A stretch of 64,000 bases of DNA from Thalassospira xianhensis MCCC 1A02616 (GTDB lineage Bacteria > Pseudomonadota > Alphaproteobacteria > Rhodospirillales > Thalassospiraceae): the NCBI RefSeq assembly GCF_003326475.1, contig NZ_JPWA01000003.1:124001-188000 (forward strand), written 5' to 3'. This document shows positions 46,588 to 55,944 of the stretch, in pieces. The number at the start of each line of letters is the position of its first letter. Positions within the stretch are counted from its first letter, which is position 1. The notes beneath the pieces were generated by a model. That model did not search any database and had not been told where the DNA came from. It saw only the letters and a list, made by a program, of their open reading frames with translations. The translations under genes and the position numbers were made by a program.

Positions 46588-47628
46588 TCAGAAATCCTCT
46601 CCCTCCCGGAAGGCGGCAAGATCGTCGATCCGTCGATAGGGTAAAAGCGTTTGCAGTTCTTCTGCCGGGGTGCCGGTCATCAGGTCGTGCAAATGTTCCG
46701 ACAGCACTTTGCCAACCTTGCGTTGTGGCTGGTAGTAATAGGCGAGCTTCTGTCTGGACAGCATGCGAAACGGCATGCCGCCAAAACCGACAATACCGAT
46801 CCCGTCCCGTATCGTGTCCATGCCCAGTTCCAGCAATGCCTCCAGCGCACCAATCATGGTCATCTGGCTGGCGCACACCACGGCGGTGGCATCGCGCTGA
46901 TTGGTAAACAGGCGGATAGTGGCTTCGCGCGCGGCACGGACGGACACGTCCGATGTCATCCAGATCAGGCTTTCTGGATCAAGCCCAGCCTCGATCATCG
47001 CGCGCCGCGCACCGCGTTTGCGATAGCCAAAAAAAGTCAGATCTTCGGGCGGATCAATCATGCCGATTTTGCGATGGCCATCATCAATCAGGCGTTTGAC
47101 CGCATCATAAGCCGCATGTTCATCATCGTGATCGACAAAGGCATGCGGGGTTAAAAGTTCCGTCCGGCCAAAACTGACAAAGGGAAAGTCATGTTGCAGG
47201 CAGTATTTGGCGCGGCTGTCCTGTAAGGTCGTGCGCGAAAATACAACTGCGTCGGCCATATGCTGCGTATGAACGCGACGCACGGGTTCAAGCGGGTCTT
47301 CGCTGCTGGTCTGGGCTAGGACAACCAGTGAATAATGATCGGCCTCTAGGCCCTTGGCGAGGCTTTCAACCTGCGCCAGAAAGCCCGGGTCGCCATAATC
47401 GCCAACTTCGGGGGAATACAGGATCGAACAGACCTGCATGGTTTTGCCGGTGCGCAGCATGACGCCACGGGCATCGGGATGGTAACCGATTTCGACCGCC
47501 GCGGCCTTGACGCGGGCGACTGTATCGGGTTTGACCTCCGGCCCGTCTTTCAATGCACGAGAGACCGTCGTGACCGACAGGCCAAGACGGTCGGCAATAG
47601 TGCGAAGGTTCGGGCGGGAGGCTGACAT
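46588..47628 (-). CDS. LacI-family repressor of the sugar locus
   Basis: 346 aa. The helix-turn-helix NLRTIADRLGLSVTTVSRALKDG and hinge are followed by a sugar-binding domain. It lies next to a GH1 beta-glucosidase and an ABC importer, which it probably controls. Two copies of the near-palindrome CGWAACGTTWCG, at 49064 and 49173, lie between the divergent beta-glucosidase and importer genes and are the likely operators. The inducer is probably glucose or a beta-glucoside; this is inferred. Confidence 0.9.
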   Translation of the reverse strand: MSASRPNLRTIADRLGLSVTTVSRALKDGPEVKPDTVARVKAAAVEIGYHPDARGVMLRTGKTMQVCSILYSPEVGDYGDPGFLAQVESLAKGLEADHYSLVVLAQTSSEDPLEPVRRVHTQHMADAVVFSRTTLQDSRAKYCLQHDFPFVSFGRTELLTPHAFVDHDDEHAAYDAVKRLIDDGHRKIGMIDPPEDLTFFGYRKRGARRAMIEAGLDPESLIWMTSDVSVRAAREATIRLFTNQRDATAVVCASQMTMIGALEALLELGMDTIRDGIGIVGFGGMPFRMLSRQKLAYYYQPQRKVGKVLSEHLHDLMTGTPAEELQTLLPYRRIDDLAAFREGEDF

Positions 47629-47681
47629 ATACAGGTCCGTTCATTTATTCTTTGGCGGACAATCTAATCGCCCGTTTGCGG

Positions 47682-49013
47682 TTAAGGCAATGCGTTGCTT
47701 TCGATCACGCGACGCATGAAGTCATAGGATGCCTTTGGCGTGCGCTTGAGCGTGTCGTAATCGACATGCACCAAACCGAACCGTTTTTCATAGCCATACG
47801 CCCATTCGAAATTATCAAGCAGGGACCATGGCATATATCCCTGCACGTTTGCGCCCTCGTCAACGGCGCGCAAAAGGGCTGAGAGATATTCACTGTAGTA
47901 GGCAATGCGATCCTGATCGTCGATATAGCCGTTATGGCCGGGAATGTCCGTGAAGGCACCACCATTTTCGGTCACAAAGATTGGCGGGTTGCCATAGTTT
48001 TCTTGAAGGATTTTCATGGTGCGATAGAAGCAGTCGCCGTCAATCGCCCACCCCATTTCCGTCCGGCGGAAATATTTCGGCGGTTCGGCATGTTTGAATG
48101 GCCAGGCGCGCCCTTCGGCGGCTTCAATATAGCTTGGGAAATACTGGTTCAACCCCTGAAAATCGACATTGGTCTCGATCGCTTCAAGGTCGCCGTCCTG
48201 AATGTGTGGTTCCATCCGGTCGATAATTAGCTCGGGATATCGACCGTAATAAACCGGATCAAGAAAGATACCATTCCATTTGGCTTCGAACAGATCGACC
48301 AGATGGGCATCCTGTTCGCGTCGATGCGGTAGTGTGTAAGCCTTATGCATTGGCAAAACGAATCCGACCGGTGCATCCGGATAGTGATGCTTGATCACGC
48401 GGGTTGCACGGGCATGGCACATATTCAGATGGTGGGCGACCCGCATTGCTGCGCGTGGGTCGGTAATTCCCGGTGCGTGGCGGCCTTCTTCGTGGCCAAC
48501 CCACGCCACCACGTTGGGTTCGTTAAACGTAACCCACGATTTGACCCGGTCGCCAAATCGCGTCACCAGCAGCTCGGTATAGTCGCCAAACCAGTCGACG
48601 ATGCTGCGATTGGTCCAACCGCCGCGGTCCTGCAATGCCTGCGGCAGGTCCCAGTGATACAGGCATAACCAGGGATCAAGGCCGCGTTCGCACATGCCGT
48701 CAATTAACCGGTCGTAAAATGCCATGCCGGTTTCGTTGACTTTGCCCGTGCCGTTCGGAATGACACGCGGCCACATCACCGAAAATCGATAATGTTTGGC
48801 ACCAAGCCCCCTGATCAGGTCAAGATCTTCGGCCCAGCGATGATAATGGTCGCAGGCGACACTGCCGTTATCGCCATTGGCAACCCGGCCGGGTGTTGCA
48901 CAGTAGGTGTCCCAGATGCTGTCGCCGCGCCCGTCGTCGCTCGCGCCGCCTTCAATCTGATAGCTTGAGGTCGAGACACCCCAGCGGAAACCGTTGGGAA
49001 AAGGTTTGGTCAT
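47682..49013 (-). CDS. Beta-glucosidase, glycoside hydrolase family 1
   Basis: 443 aa from ATG 49013; the longer frame overlaps the operator. Family 1 residues are FPNGFRWGVSTSSYQIEG at the start, acid/base Glu in WVTFNEPNVVAW and nucleophile Glu in IFVTENGGAFTD. It has no signal peptide and should act in the cytoplasm on imported beta-glucosides or cellobiose. It is divergent from the ABC importer with two shared operator sites. Confidence 0.93.
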   Translation of the reverse strand: MTKPFPNGFRWGVSTSSYQIEGGASDDGRGDSIWDTYCATPGRVANGDNGSVACDHYHRWAEDLDLIRGLGAKHYRFSVMWPRVIPNGTGKVNETGMAFYDRLIDGMCERGLDPWLCLYHWDLPQALQDRGGWTNRSIVDWFGDYTELLVTRFGDRVKSWVTFNEPNVVAWVGHEEGRHAPGITDPRAAMRVAHHLNMCHARATRVIKHHYPDAPVGFVLPMHKAYTLPHRREQDAHLVDLFEAKWNGIFLDPVYYGRYPELIIDRMEPHIQDGDLEAIETNVDFQGLNQYFPSYIEAAEGRAWPFKHAEPPKYFRRTEMGWAIDGDCFYRTMKILQENYGNPPIFVTENGGAFTDIPGHNGYIDDQDRIAYYSEYLSALLRAVDEGANVQGYMPWSLLDNFEWAYGYEKRFGLVHVDYDTLKRTPKASYDFMRRVIESNALP

Positions 49014-49063
49014 GATTGTTTCCTTGCCCTGTCGCGGATCGCATTCGTTGGCAGATCCAAAAT

Positions 49064-49075
49064 CGTAACGTTTCG
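49064..49075. promoter_or_regulatory. LacI-family operator, copy 1
   Basis: CGTAACGTTTCG, 51 bp upstream of the beta-glucosidase start. It is the reverse complement of the copy at 49173-49184. The AACGTT centre is typical of LacI-family sites. Confidence 0.65.
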
Positions 49076-49172
49076 GAAATTTCGGCAAAAAAATAATGCC
49101 GGATCTATTTCGCCTTATTATGGAAGGGTTTTGTTGATTGACAAGAGTGAATAAAGCGCTTATCAAAAAAAT

Positions 49173-49184
49173 CGAAACGTTACG
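49173..49184. promoter_or_regulatory. LacI-family operator, copy 2
   Basis: CGAAACGTTACG, 57 bp upstream of the importer start. The two copies are 109 bp centre to centre and in opposite orientation, so a DNA loop could shut both divergent promoters. Confidence 0.65.
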
Positions 49185-49241
49185 AATTTTCGACCATCAA
49201 GAAGTCGGGCGCGAACGTATCCATTAGGGAGGACATCTGTT

Positions 49242-50486
49242 ATGAAGAAATTTCCAAAGGTCGCAGCACTTGCGACATTTCTGAGCGCCGGTGTTTCTGT
49301 CGGTGCGCTTCACGCCCAGACAGCCGAAGTTCTCCATTGGTGGACTTCGGGCAGCGAACAGGCAGCTTTGGGCGAAATCCGTGCCGCTTTCGAAGCACAG
49401 GGCGGCAAATGGGTAGATACGCCTATTGCTGGTGGTGGCAATGCGCGCGCGGCTGCTGTCAACCGTATGCTGGGCGGTGATCCGGCGACTGTTTTTCAGT
49501 TTTCCATCGGACAGCAATTGCGTGAACTGGCCGATCAGGGGCTTTTGGCCGATGTGAATGCGGTGGCTGACGAAGAAAACTGGGATGAAAAGCTGCCGCC
49601 GCTGATCGTTCAGGCGGCAAAATATGATGGCGACTACATCGCGGCCCCGATCAACATCCACGGCGAAAATTGGATGTTTTACAATACCGAAGCGCTTGAA
49701 AAAGCCGGGATAGAGGTTCCGAAAAGCTGGCCGGAATTTATTGATGCGGCCAAAAAGCTTGAAGATGCCGATATTGTTCCGATCGGTCTTGGCGGGCAGC
49801 CGTGGCAGGAACGTATCCTGTTTAACAGTGTCCTTTTGGGCGTTGGCGGGCGTGAATTTTACGCCCAGCTATACAGCACGCTGGATGATGAACTTCTCGC
49901 ATCGGACACCATGCTCAAGGTGTTTGAAACATTTGCTGCGCTTAAACCCTTTGTCGATGAAGCAAGCCCAGGCCGCAACTGGAACGAGGCGACCAATATG
50001 GTCATTCGCGGCGATGCGGCGTTTCAGTTCATGGGTGACTGGGCCAAGGGTGAAATCATTGCTGCCGGGGTCGAACCGGGTACAACGGTTGGCTGCGCCT
50101 TCGCCCCGGCTGTCGATACAGCCTATATCATGACTGTTGATGCCTTTGCCTTTTCCGCCATGGATAGTGACGAAGCCCGGGCCGCCCAGCAAAAGATGGC
50201 GCAGGTTATGCTTGAACCCGACGTTCAGATTGCCTTTAACAAGAAAAAGGGCTCGATCCCTGCCCTTCTTGATGTGTCGGGCGACAGTTTTGATGCCTGT
50301 GCACAAAAAGCCATGGCAGCATTGCAAGACAAGAAAACCCATCTGGTCAGTACCGGGCTGTTTGGTGTTCCCAGTGCCGTTTCCGGGGCAATTGATGACA
50401 GTATCTCCAATTTCTGGAACAGTGCTGACATGAGCCCGCAACAGGGACAGGAAGAATTCCGTCAGGCGATTTCCTACGCCAAGTAA
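49242..50486 (+). CDS. Sugar ABC transporter substrate-binding protein, GtsA-like
   Basis: 414 aa with signal peptide (KKFPKVAALATFLSAGVSVG, cleavage at HAQ). The mature part EVLHWWTSGSEQAALGEIRA and GGGNARAAAVNRML is close to GtsA, the glucose/mannose binding protein of pseudomonads (recalled, not searched). GGQPWQERILFNSVLL and FQFMGDWAKGE also fit. It should bind a monosaccharide in the periplasm. GGAGGA precedes the ATG. First gene of a four-gene importer operon. Confidence 0.9.
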   Translation: MKKFPKVAALATFLSAGVSVGALHAQTAEVLHWWTSGSEQAALGEIRAAFEAQGGKWVDTPIAGGGNARAAAVNRMLGGDPATVFQFSIGQQLRELADQGLLADVNAVADEENWDEKLPPLIVQAAKYDGDYIAAPINIHGENWMFYNTEALEKAGIEVPKSWPEFIDAAKKLEDADIVPIGLGGQPWQERILFNSVLLGVGGREFYAQLYSTLDDELLASDTMLKVFETFAALKPFVDEASPGRNWNEATNMVIRGDAAFQFMGDWAKGEIIAAGVEPGTTVGCAFAPAVDTAYIMTVDAFAFSAMDSDEARAAQQKMAQVMLEPDVQIAFNKKKGSIPALLDVSGDSFDACAQKAMAALQDKKTHLVSTGLFGVPSAVSGAIDDSISNFWNSADMSPQQGQEEFRQAISYAK

Positions 50487-50515
50487 GGCGACCGGAATGA
50501 CACGGCTTTGCAGGT

Positions 50516-50540
50516 GCGCCGCTGTCTCATGCAGCGGTGC
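50516..50540 (+). promoter_or_regulatory. Intercistronic stem-loop after the binding-protein gene
   Basis: A 9-bp stem (one G-U pair) and 7-base loop lie in the 78-bp gap before the first permease. Such hairpins usually protect the binding-protein mRNA end and lower permease expression; the role here is inferred. Confidence 0.45.
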
Positions 50541-50564
50541 CTTTACAAAGAAGCGAGATTATTC

Positions 50565-51494
50565 ATGGCCGAACCGGCACAGGGTGCGTTGAAGACTTCG
50601 CACGACGGCAGATGGCGCTGGCGTCCGCAATGGACGGCAAGAATGGCGCTGATCCCTGCCATGACGATTACCATCGTCTGTTTCTATGGCTTTATCATCT
50701 GGACCTTTGTCATCTCGCTGACGCGCTCGCGTCTGTTGCCGGTTTATAAATTTACCGGCTTTGATCAATATGTACGCCTGTTTGCCAATGAACGCTGGTG
50801 GACGGCAATGCAGAATATCGCCATCCACGGCTTCCTGTTTATCGGCGGATGTATTGTTTTCGGTTATTTGCTGGCGATCCTGATTGATCGCGGTGTCAAG
50901 GCCGAAGGCATGTTTCGCACGGTCTTCATGCTGCCGCTTTCGATGTCGTTCATTGTGACCGGGGTCATCTGGCAATGGGTGATGAATCCGGGGCTGGGGC
51001 TTCAGGATGCGGTGCGCGAACTGGGCTGGACCACGTTTGAATTCAACTGGATCGTGCGTCAGGACCGGTCGATCTATACCTTGGCAATTGCCGGGATCTG
51101 GCAGCAGGTTGGGCTGTGCATGGCACTGTTTCTGGCGGGGTTGCGCAATGTCGACCCCAATATCTGGAAGGCATCACGGGTGGATGGCATTCCGGTCTGG
51201 CGTGTCTATCTGCATGTTATTACGCCGATGATGCGGACCGTATTCTTTACGGTCTTTATCCTGATGAGCGCGATTGTCATGAAGGCCTATGATCTTGTCG
51301 TTGCGCTGACCGGTGGCGGGCCCGGCTTTTCATCAGATTTGCCGGCGAAATTTGTGGTGGATCATATCCTGAATCGTCAGGAGCTGGGTCTTGGTGCCGC
51401 AGGTGCGTTCGTTTTGCTCTGTACCGTGATCGCAGTCATTTCCCCCTATATCCATTTTGAATTGCGTAAAGCACGCGACGGCGGGGGGCATTGA
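50565..51494 (+). CDS. Sugar ABC transporter permease 1
   Basis: 309 aa from ATG 50565; the earlier in-frame start lies in the stem-loop. Six predicted membrane helices. The EAA-loop motif is seen as RVDGIPVWRVYLHVITPMM, where the ATPase docks. It forms a heterodimer with the next permease to import the sugar bound by the upstream protein. Confidence 0.9.
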   Translation: MAEPAQGALKTSHDGRWRWRPQWTARMALIPAMTITIVCFYGFIIWTFVISLTRSRLLPVYKFTGFDQYVRLFANERWWTAMQNIAIHGFLFIGGCIVFGYLLAILIDRGVKAEGMFRTVFMLPLSMSFIVTGVIWQWVMNPGLGLQDAVRELGWTTFEFNWIVRQDRSIYTLAIAGIWQQVGLCMALFLAGLRNVDPNIWKASRVDGIPVWRVYLHVITPMMRTVFFTVFILMSAIVMKAYDLVVALTGGGPGFSSDLPAKFVVDHILNRQELGLGAAGAFVLLCTVIAVISPYIHFELRKARDGGGH

Positions 51495-51496
51495 TC

Positions 51497-52351
51497 ATGC
51501 GATATAACCGTCTTGCGCTTTACGCGATGCTGGGGATCGCTGCCCTGATGATTCTGGCGCCAGTCTTCATCATGGTGTCGACGTCGCTGAAATCTATGGA
51601 TGAAATCCGCGATGGCAGCATCTTTGCGCTGCCAGCAGAACCAAATTTTGATGCATGGGGCGAGGCATGGTTTGGCGATTGCACCCAGACCGTCGGTGAG
51701 GATTGCGGTGGTTTGTCATCCTCTTTTCTGACATCGGTCAAAATCGTCATTCCGGCGCTGTTTTTGTCAGTCGGGCTTGGTGCAGTTACCGGTTATGCTC
51801 TGGCGGCGTGGAAGATGCGTGGGGCAAATCTGATGTTTGCGGCCCTTCTGGTTGGCATGTTCATCCCGCCACAGGTCACACTTTATCCCTTGATCATTAT
51901 GGTGCGCGAGTTGGGGATATTTGGATCCATTCCGGGACTGGTTCTGGTGCATGTCATCTGGGGTGTTGCCTTTACCACCATGATGTTTCGAAACTTTTTC
52001 AAAACCGTTCCACAGGATCTGCTGAAAGCTGCACGGATTGACGGGGCCGGTTTTTGGCCCTTGTTCTGGCATGTGATGTTGCCCCTGTCGTTACCGATTC
52101 TGGGCGTCGCGATGATTTTGCAGTTCACATACATCTGGAACGATTTTCTGCTGGGTCTGACCTTTGGCGGGCGATCCGGACAGCCGATGACGGTTGCGCT
52201 TAACAACCTTGTCGGATCGCAGTTCGGCGAAAAGGAATATAATGTGGATATGGCTGCCACCATGCTGACAGCGCTTCCGACATTGGCGGTTTATCTGCTG
52301 TCGGGGCGGTTGTTTGTTCGCGGAATTGCGGCTGGTGCAGTGAAAGGATAA
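51497..52351 (+). CDS. Sugar ABC transporter permease 2
   Basis: 284 aa from ATG 51497, 2 nt after the previous stop. Six membrane helices and the EAA-loop AARIDGAGFWPLFWHVMLPL. A large periplasmic loop (CTQTVGEDCGG) follows helix 1, as in glucose-type permeases. Pairs with permease 1. The ATPase gene follows after 5 bp. Confidence 0.9.
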   Translation: MRYNRLALYAMLGIAALMILAPVFIMVSTSLKSMDEIRDGSIFALPAEPNFDAWGEAWFGDCTQTVGEDCGGLSSSFLTSVKIVIPALFLSVGLGAVTGYALAAWKMRGANLMFAALLVGMFIPPQVTLYPLIIMVRELGIFGSIPGLVLVHVIWGVAFTTMMFRNFFKTVPQDLLKAARIDGAGFWPLFWHVMLPLSLPILGVAMILQFTYIWNDFLLGLTFGGRSGQPMTVALNNLVGSQFGEKEYNVDMAATMLTALPTLAVYLLSGRLFVRGIAAGAVKG

Positions 52352-52356
52352 CGGAC

Positions 52357-53430
52357 ATGAACGGCGTTGAATTACGTGGTGTGACCAAGGCCTATGCCGG
52401 TCTGACCGTGATGAAGGACATCAATCTCGAAATCGAGGATGGCGCGTTTCTGGTTCTGCTGGGGCCGTCAGGGTGTGGCAAATCGACGATTCTGAACATG
52501 ATTGCAGGTTTGGAACCCGTTACCGGTGGATCAATCCACATCGCTGGTCGTGATGTGACGGAACTGGAACCTGATGAACGCGATATCGCGATGGTGTTTC
52601 AGTCATATGCACTCTATCCGACCATGTCGGTGCGCAAGAATATCGGTTTCGGCCTTAAAATACGTGGCATGCCGAAGGCTGATATCGAAAAACGGGTCGA
52701 CGAGATTGGCGAACTTTTGCAAATCACCCCGCTTCTGGACCGAAAGCCATCGCAATTGTCCGGTGGCCAGCAGCAGCGTGTGGCAATTGGCCGTGCGCTG
52801 GTACGCGAACCATCAGTATTCCTGTTTGATGAGCCTTTATCGAACCTTGATGCCAAGTTACGTGCTGATATGCGTGTCGAACTGAAACGTCTTCATGAAC
52901 GGCTTGGCCGGACAATTGTCTATGTCACCCATGACCAGATCGAAGCCATGACGCTGGCAACCAAGGTGGTGGTTCTGGACAAGGGTTCCATTCAGCAGGC
53001 CGATACACCGGAAAATGTCTATCGCCGCCCGGCCAACAAATTTGTCGCCAGCTTCGTCGGGGCTCCGACCATGAATTTCATTGACGGCAAACTGATACAG
53101 GATGGCGATGGTATCGCGTTCGATGGGGGATCGGGTCAGTTGCCTTTGGCAAGTTTGCCGACCCGCGCACATGATCTGATCGGGCAACCCGTGACCTTGG
53201 GCGCGCGTCCCGAACATCTGATGTTTGATGATCTTGGGGCCAATGCACGGGTGCTTCTGGCTGAGCCGACCGGACCGGATCAGTATGTCCGTCTTGCGGT
53301 TGCCGGATCGGAAGTCACCGCGCGTACCGGCCCGGAACAGCATTTCAGTTCTGGCACAGATGCGCGGATCATGATTGACGGTGCACGTGTGTCGCTGTTC
53401 GATCCCGAAAGCGGACGTGCAGTTCTTTAG
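52357..53430 (+). CDS. Sugar ABC transporter ATPase, MalK/UgpC-type
   Basis: 357 aa. Walker A is GPSGCGKSTILNMIAG, the signature LSGGQQQRVAIGRALVREP and Walker B VFLFDEPLSNLDA. A C-terminal regulatory TOBE domain follows (about 235-357). It energises the two permeases. It is the last gene of the importer operon and converges with the VanX-like gene; I see no clear terminator in the 36-bp gap. Confidence 0.93.
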   Translation: MNGVELRGVTKAYAGLTVMKDINLEIEDGAFLVLLGPSGCGKSTILNMIAGLEPVTGGSIHIAGRDVTELEPDERDIAMVFQSYALYPTMSVRKNIGFGLKIRGMPKADIEKRVDEIGELLQITPLLDRKPSQLSGGQQQRVAIGRALVREPSVFLFDEPLSNLDAKLRADMRVELKRLHERLGRTIVYVTHDQIEAMTLATKVVVLDKGSIQQADTPENVYRRPANKFVASFVGAPTMNFIDGKLIQDGDGIAFDGGSGQLPLASLPTRAHDLIGQPVTLGARPEHLMFDDLGANARVLLAEPTGPDQYVRLAVAGSEVTARTGPEQHFSSGTDARIMIDGARVSLFDPESGRAVL

Positions 53431-53466
53431 GTTGCCAAATTCCGCATTCAGGGCATCTACCCGATA

Positions 53467-54024
53467 TTATTTCATCATGCTTTGCGGCAGGGAGCTGTCG
53501 GAAAACAGCGGGTATTTGCTGCGTGCGTTAGGTAACTGATAGTGCCACCATTCATGATCGTAATATTCGAATCCGGCGCTGACCATGACGCCAAGCAACA
53601 GCAAACGGTTGGCTTCGGCGTCTTTTGAAAGCCCGTCCGCTCCGTGATAGGACCGGATATGCATTTCATCAAACCCTGCCCCCATATCCAGTTCCTTGCC
53701 GTTTTCGTCCAACAGCGTTAGATCAATGGCAACACCACGGCCATGTGGCGATCCAATATCGGGATTGGCGATGAAATCAGGATTGGGTGTATGGTTCCAA
53801 AGGGCCCGCTGGGCTTCTTGTGGGCGGAAAGCATCCAGAATGCGAATGCCTTTCCCGTGACGTCGTGCCATGGCGACCGCCTTTTTCAGGCAGTCCGCCG
53901 CATCGCGATGAAGATAGCAGGCAGGCCGTGAATAAATTGGTGCCCCGGTGAAATTGCGATCCGTGGCATAAACAATATCGATTTCGACATCATATTCTTG
54001 TGGCGTAATTTCGATCAGCGCCAT
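53467..54024 (-). CDS. D-Ala-D-Ala dipeptidase, VanX/DdpX-like
   Basis: 185 aa. Zinc ligands are His and Asp in GSPHGRGVAIDLTL and His in EWWHYQL, with catalytic Glu in the EWWH motif and Arg in RILDAFRPQEAQ. It cleaves D-Ala-D-Ala. No vanH, vanA or two-component genes are near, so a role in cell-wall dipeptide recycling is more likely than vancomycin resistance. There is no signal peptide, so it is cytoplasmic. It is divergent from tsaB with 19 bp between starts. Confidence 0.9.
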   Translation of the reverse strand: MALIEITPQEYDVEIDIVYATDRNFTGAPIYSRPACYLHRDAADCLKKAVAMARRHGKGIRILDAFRPQEAQRALWNHTPNPDFIANPDIGSPHGRGVAIDLTLLDENGKELDMGAGFDEMHIRSYHGADGLSKDAEANRLLLLGVMVSAGFEYYDHEWWHYQLPNARSKYPLFSDSSLPQSMMK

Positions 54025-54043
54025 TGCCGGAGGCCCCCTGTTC

Positions 54044-54862
54044 TTGTCGTTTACCGATTACATCAAAAAGATGCTTACCGGTCAGTTGCGTAGCAATTCC
54101 CATAGCGCAGATCACACCGCATCGCAAACGCCATCCGGGGCCATTGAAAAAACCGGTCCGACGCTTTTGGCAATCGATACTGCGTCAACATCGCTTTCAA
54201 CCGCCGTTCTGATAAATGGCGTAGTCAAGGGCGAGCTTTACGAAGACATGGAACGCGGTCAGGCCGAAAACCTGATGGGTTTCATTGCCAAAAGTCTGGA
54301 TCAGGCGGGTATCGCCTTTGATGAAGTAGATGGCATTGCGGTGACCGTCGGACCTGGTGCCTTCACCGGTATGCGGATCGGGCTTGCCACAGCACGTGCG
54401 CTCGGCCTTGCGCGTAAAATTCCGGTGGTCGGTGTCAGTTCGCTTGAGGCGGTGGCTTATGGGGTTTCCGAACGCGATCAGCAGGGACGCAATATTCTGG
54501 TTGCACTCGACAGCAAGCGGAACGAGATTTTCGCGCAGGCTTTTGATGGGAAGAAATGTCCGCTCAGTGCGCCGGAATGTGTTGCACCCCGACAGGCTCT
54601 GATGATGGCCCCACCGGGCGATACGCTTCTGGCCGGCGATGCTACCCCACGCCTTTTGACTGCGGCTGCCCACGCGCCGGATGCGTTTTATGATTGCACG
54701 GCGCCGGGGCTACCGCGAGCCGGGAATGTGGCGCGGATTGCAGCGGCGCGCTGGGGAACGAATGAAAACCTGCCGCCTGTGCCAATGTATCTGCGTGCAC
54801 CCGATGCGCGCCGTATCGAGGATCAGGGACCGGCAAAAAACAGACCGGCAGACGAAGGATGA
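54044..54862 (+). CDS. tsaB: TsaB, tRNA t6A-modification protein
   Basis: 272 aa from TTG 54044, with GGAGG 10 nt upstream. The ASKHA core starts at LLAIDTASTSLSTAVL, with VTVGPGAFTGMRIGLATARALG and the dimer region following. The first ~40 residues (FTDYIKKMLTGQLRSN) are an N-terminal extension not usual in TsaB; ATG 54071 would shorten it to ~30. TsaB with TsaD and TsaE makes t6A37 on ANN-decoding tRNAs. It overlaps rimI by 4 bases. Confidence 0.9.
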   Translation: MSFTDYIKKMLTGQLRSNSHSADHTASQTPSGAIEKTGPTLLAIDTASTSLSTAVLINGVVKGELYEDMERGQAENLMGFIAKSLDQAGIAFDEVDGIAVTVGPGAFTGMRIGLATARALGLARKIPVVGVSSLEAVAYGVSERDQQGRNILVALDSKRNEIFAQAFDGKKCPLSAPECVAPRQALMMAPPGDTLLAGDATPRLLTAAAHAPDAFYDCTAPGLPRAGNVARIAAARWGTNENLPPVPMYLRAPDARRIEDQGPAKNRPADEG

Positions 54863-55398
54863 GTCATTCTTCCCGCCAGCCGGAACCTGTGGACAGGATT
54901 GAAATCGTCCCCTTGACGGCGGCGTTTTGTACTGTTGCCAGTGCGCTTCATGCCGAAGGGTTCGAAGATCACGATCACTGGTCGGCGGACGAGATGATTG
55001 CGCTGCTTGATGTTCCCGGTGCTTTCGGATTTCTGGCCTTTGCACCGGGGAACGAGGCGGAGAACCGGCTCGATACGCCGCTTGGTTTTATACAGATACA
55101 AGCGGTGCTGGACGAGGCGGAAATCAACACCATCGTAGTTGCCAAAGAAGCCCGCAAACGCGGTGTCGCCAGAAAGCTGCTGTTTGCGGTTTTTGAGCGA
55201 TTGTGTGCAGCCGGTGCCGGTCGTGTCCTGCTGGAGGTTGCCGAGGATAATGCATCGGCAATTGCACTTTATCGTCATTGCGGCTTTACCGAGATCGGGC
55301 GGCGTAAAAAATACTATCGCCGCAAGTCCGGCCGCGAGGTAGATGCGCTTGTTATGGAACGTGATCTCGGAACTTGTGTTTTGGGCTGGAATGCTTGA
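54859..55398 (+). CDS. rimI: RimI-type ribosomal protein/TsaD-linked acetyltransferase
   Basis: 179 aa GNAT. The acetyl-CoA loop is VVAKEARKRGVARKLLFAV, and DNASAIALYRHCGFTEIGRRKKYY is the RimI pattern. RimI acetylates the N terminus of ribosomal protein S18 in E. coli. The ATGA overlap with tsaB is common. Monocistronic after that; the TusA gene is on the other strand. Confidence 0.9.
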   Translation: MSHSSRQPEPVDRIEIVPLTAAFCTVASALHAEGFEDHDHWSADEMIALLDVPGAFGFLAFAPGNEAENRLDTPLGFIQIQAVLDEAEINTIVVAKEARKRGVARKLLFAVFERLCAAGAGRVLLEVAEDNASAIALYRHCGFTEIGRRKKYYRRKSGREVDALVMERDLGTCVLGWNA

Positions 55399-55502
55399 TG
55401 CAAGCTGGATGCATTCTATTTTGGTATATCCACATCAAATGTGTGGTTTTGGCTGCCAAGCTGTTATAGTCTAAGCATCGATGACGGCGTACCGGATCGG
55501 TT

Positions 55503-55748
55503 TCATCCCTTGCGGATGGTTAACCGATATGTTTCCGGGGCGTTGGCAAGTTCGACAATATCGATGACTGTGTCGCCCATTTCGGTGACGGAACGCGGAA
55601 CGTTTTTTAATGGTTCGCCTGCGCCCAGTGTGACCTCCAGAATCTGGCCCCGTGTCATGGTTTCGAGTTTCAGACGGGTGCGAACAAATGTCATCGGGCA
55701 GACATCGTTTGTGATGTCGATCTTATGGTCGGGCGTGGTGTCGTCCAT
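55503..55748 (-). CDS. TusA-family sulfur carrier
   Basis: 81 aa. The single conserved Cys is in DVCPMTFVRTRLKLE (CPxT pattern). TusA-like proteins relay persulfide sulfur to tRNA or other targets. The Pro after T that many TusA proteins have is replaced here by Phe, which is common in the YeeD/SirA-like subgroup. It sits alone between rimI and fur. Confidence 0.85.
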   Translation of the reverse strand: MDDTTPDHKIDITNDVCPMTFVRTRLKLETMTRGQILEVTLGAGEPLKNVPRSVTEMGDTVIDIVELANAPETYRLTIRKG

Positions 55749-55944
55749 ATGCTGTCTCCTGATCGGGCACCGGAAACGTGAAGTAGCGTTTCATTGGACA
55801 GGAGGCAAGCCGGAGAGAACAAAATATCGCGATTTGTACCTTGCGATATGTGACAGTTTTCTCGATATTTAGCCCACATGAGAGCAAAAGCCTGGGAGCA
55901 TCCTGGCTTGGGGACAGGCGGAACCGGAAACGAGAAACAAGACT

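Noticed and set aside
53467-54024. Vancomycin resistance operon
   Set aside because: A single VanX-like gene with no vanH, vanA or sensor/regulator genes.
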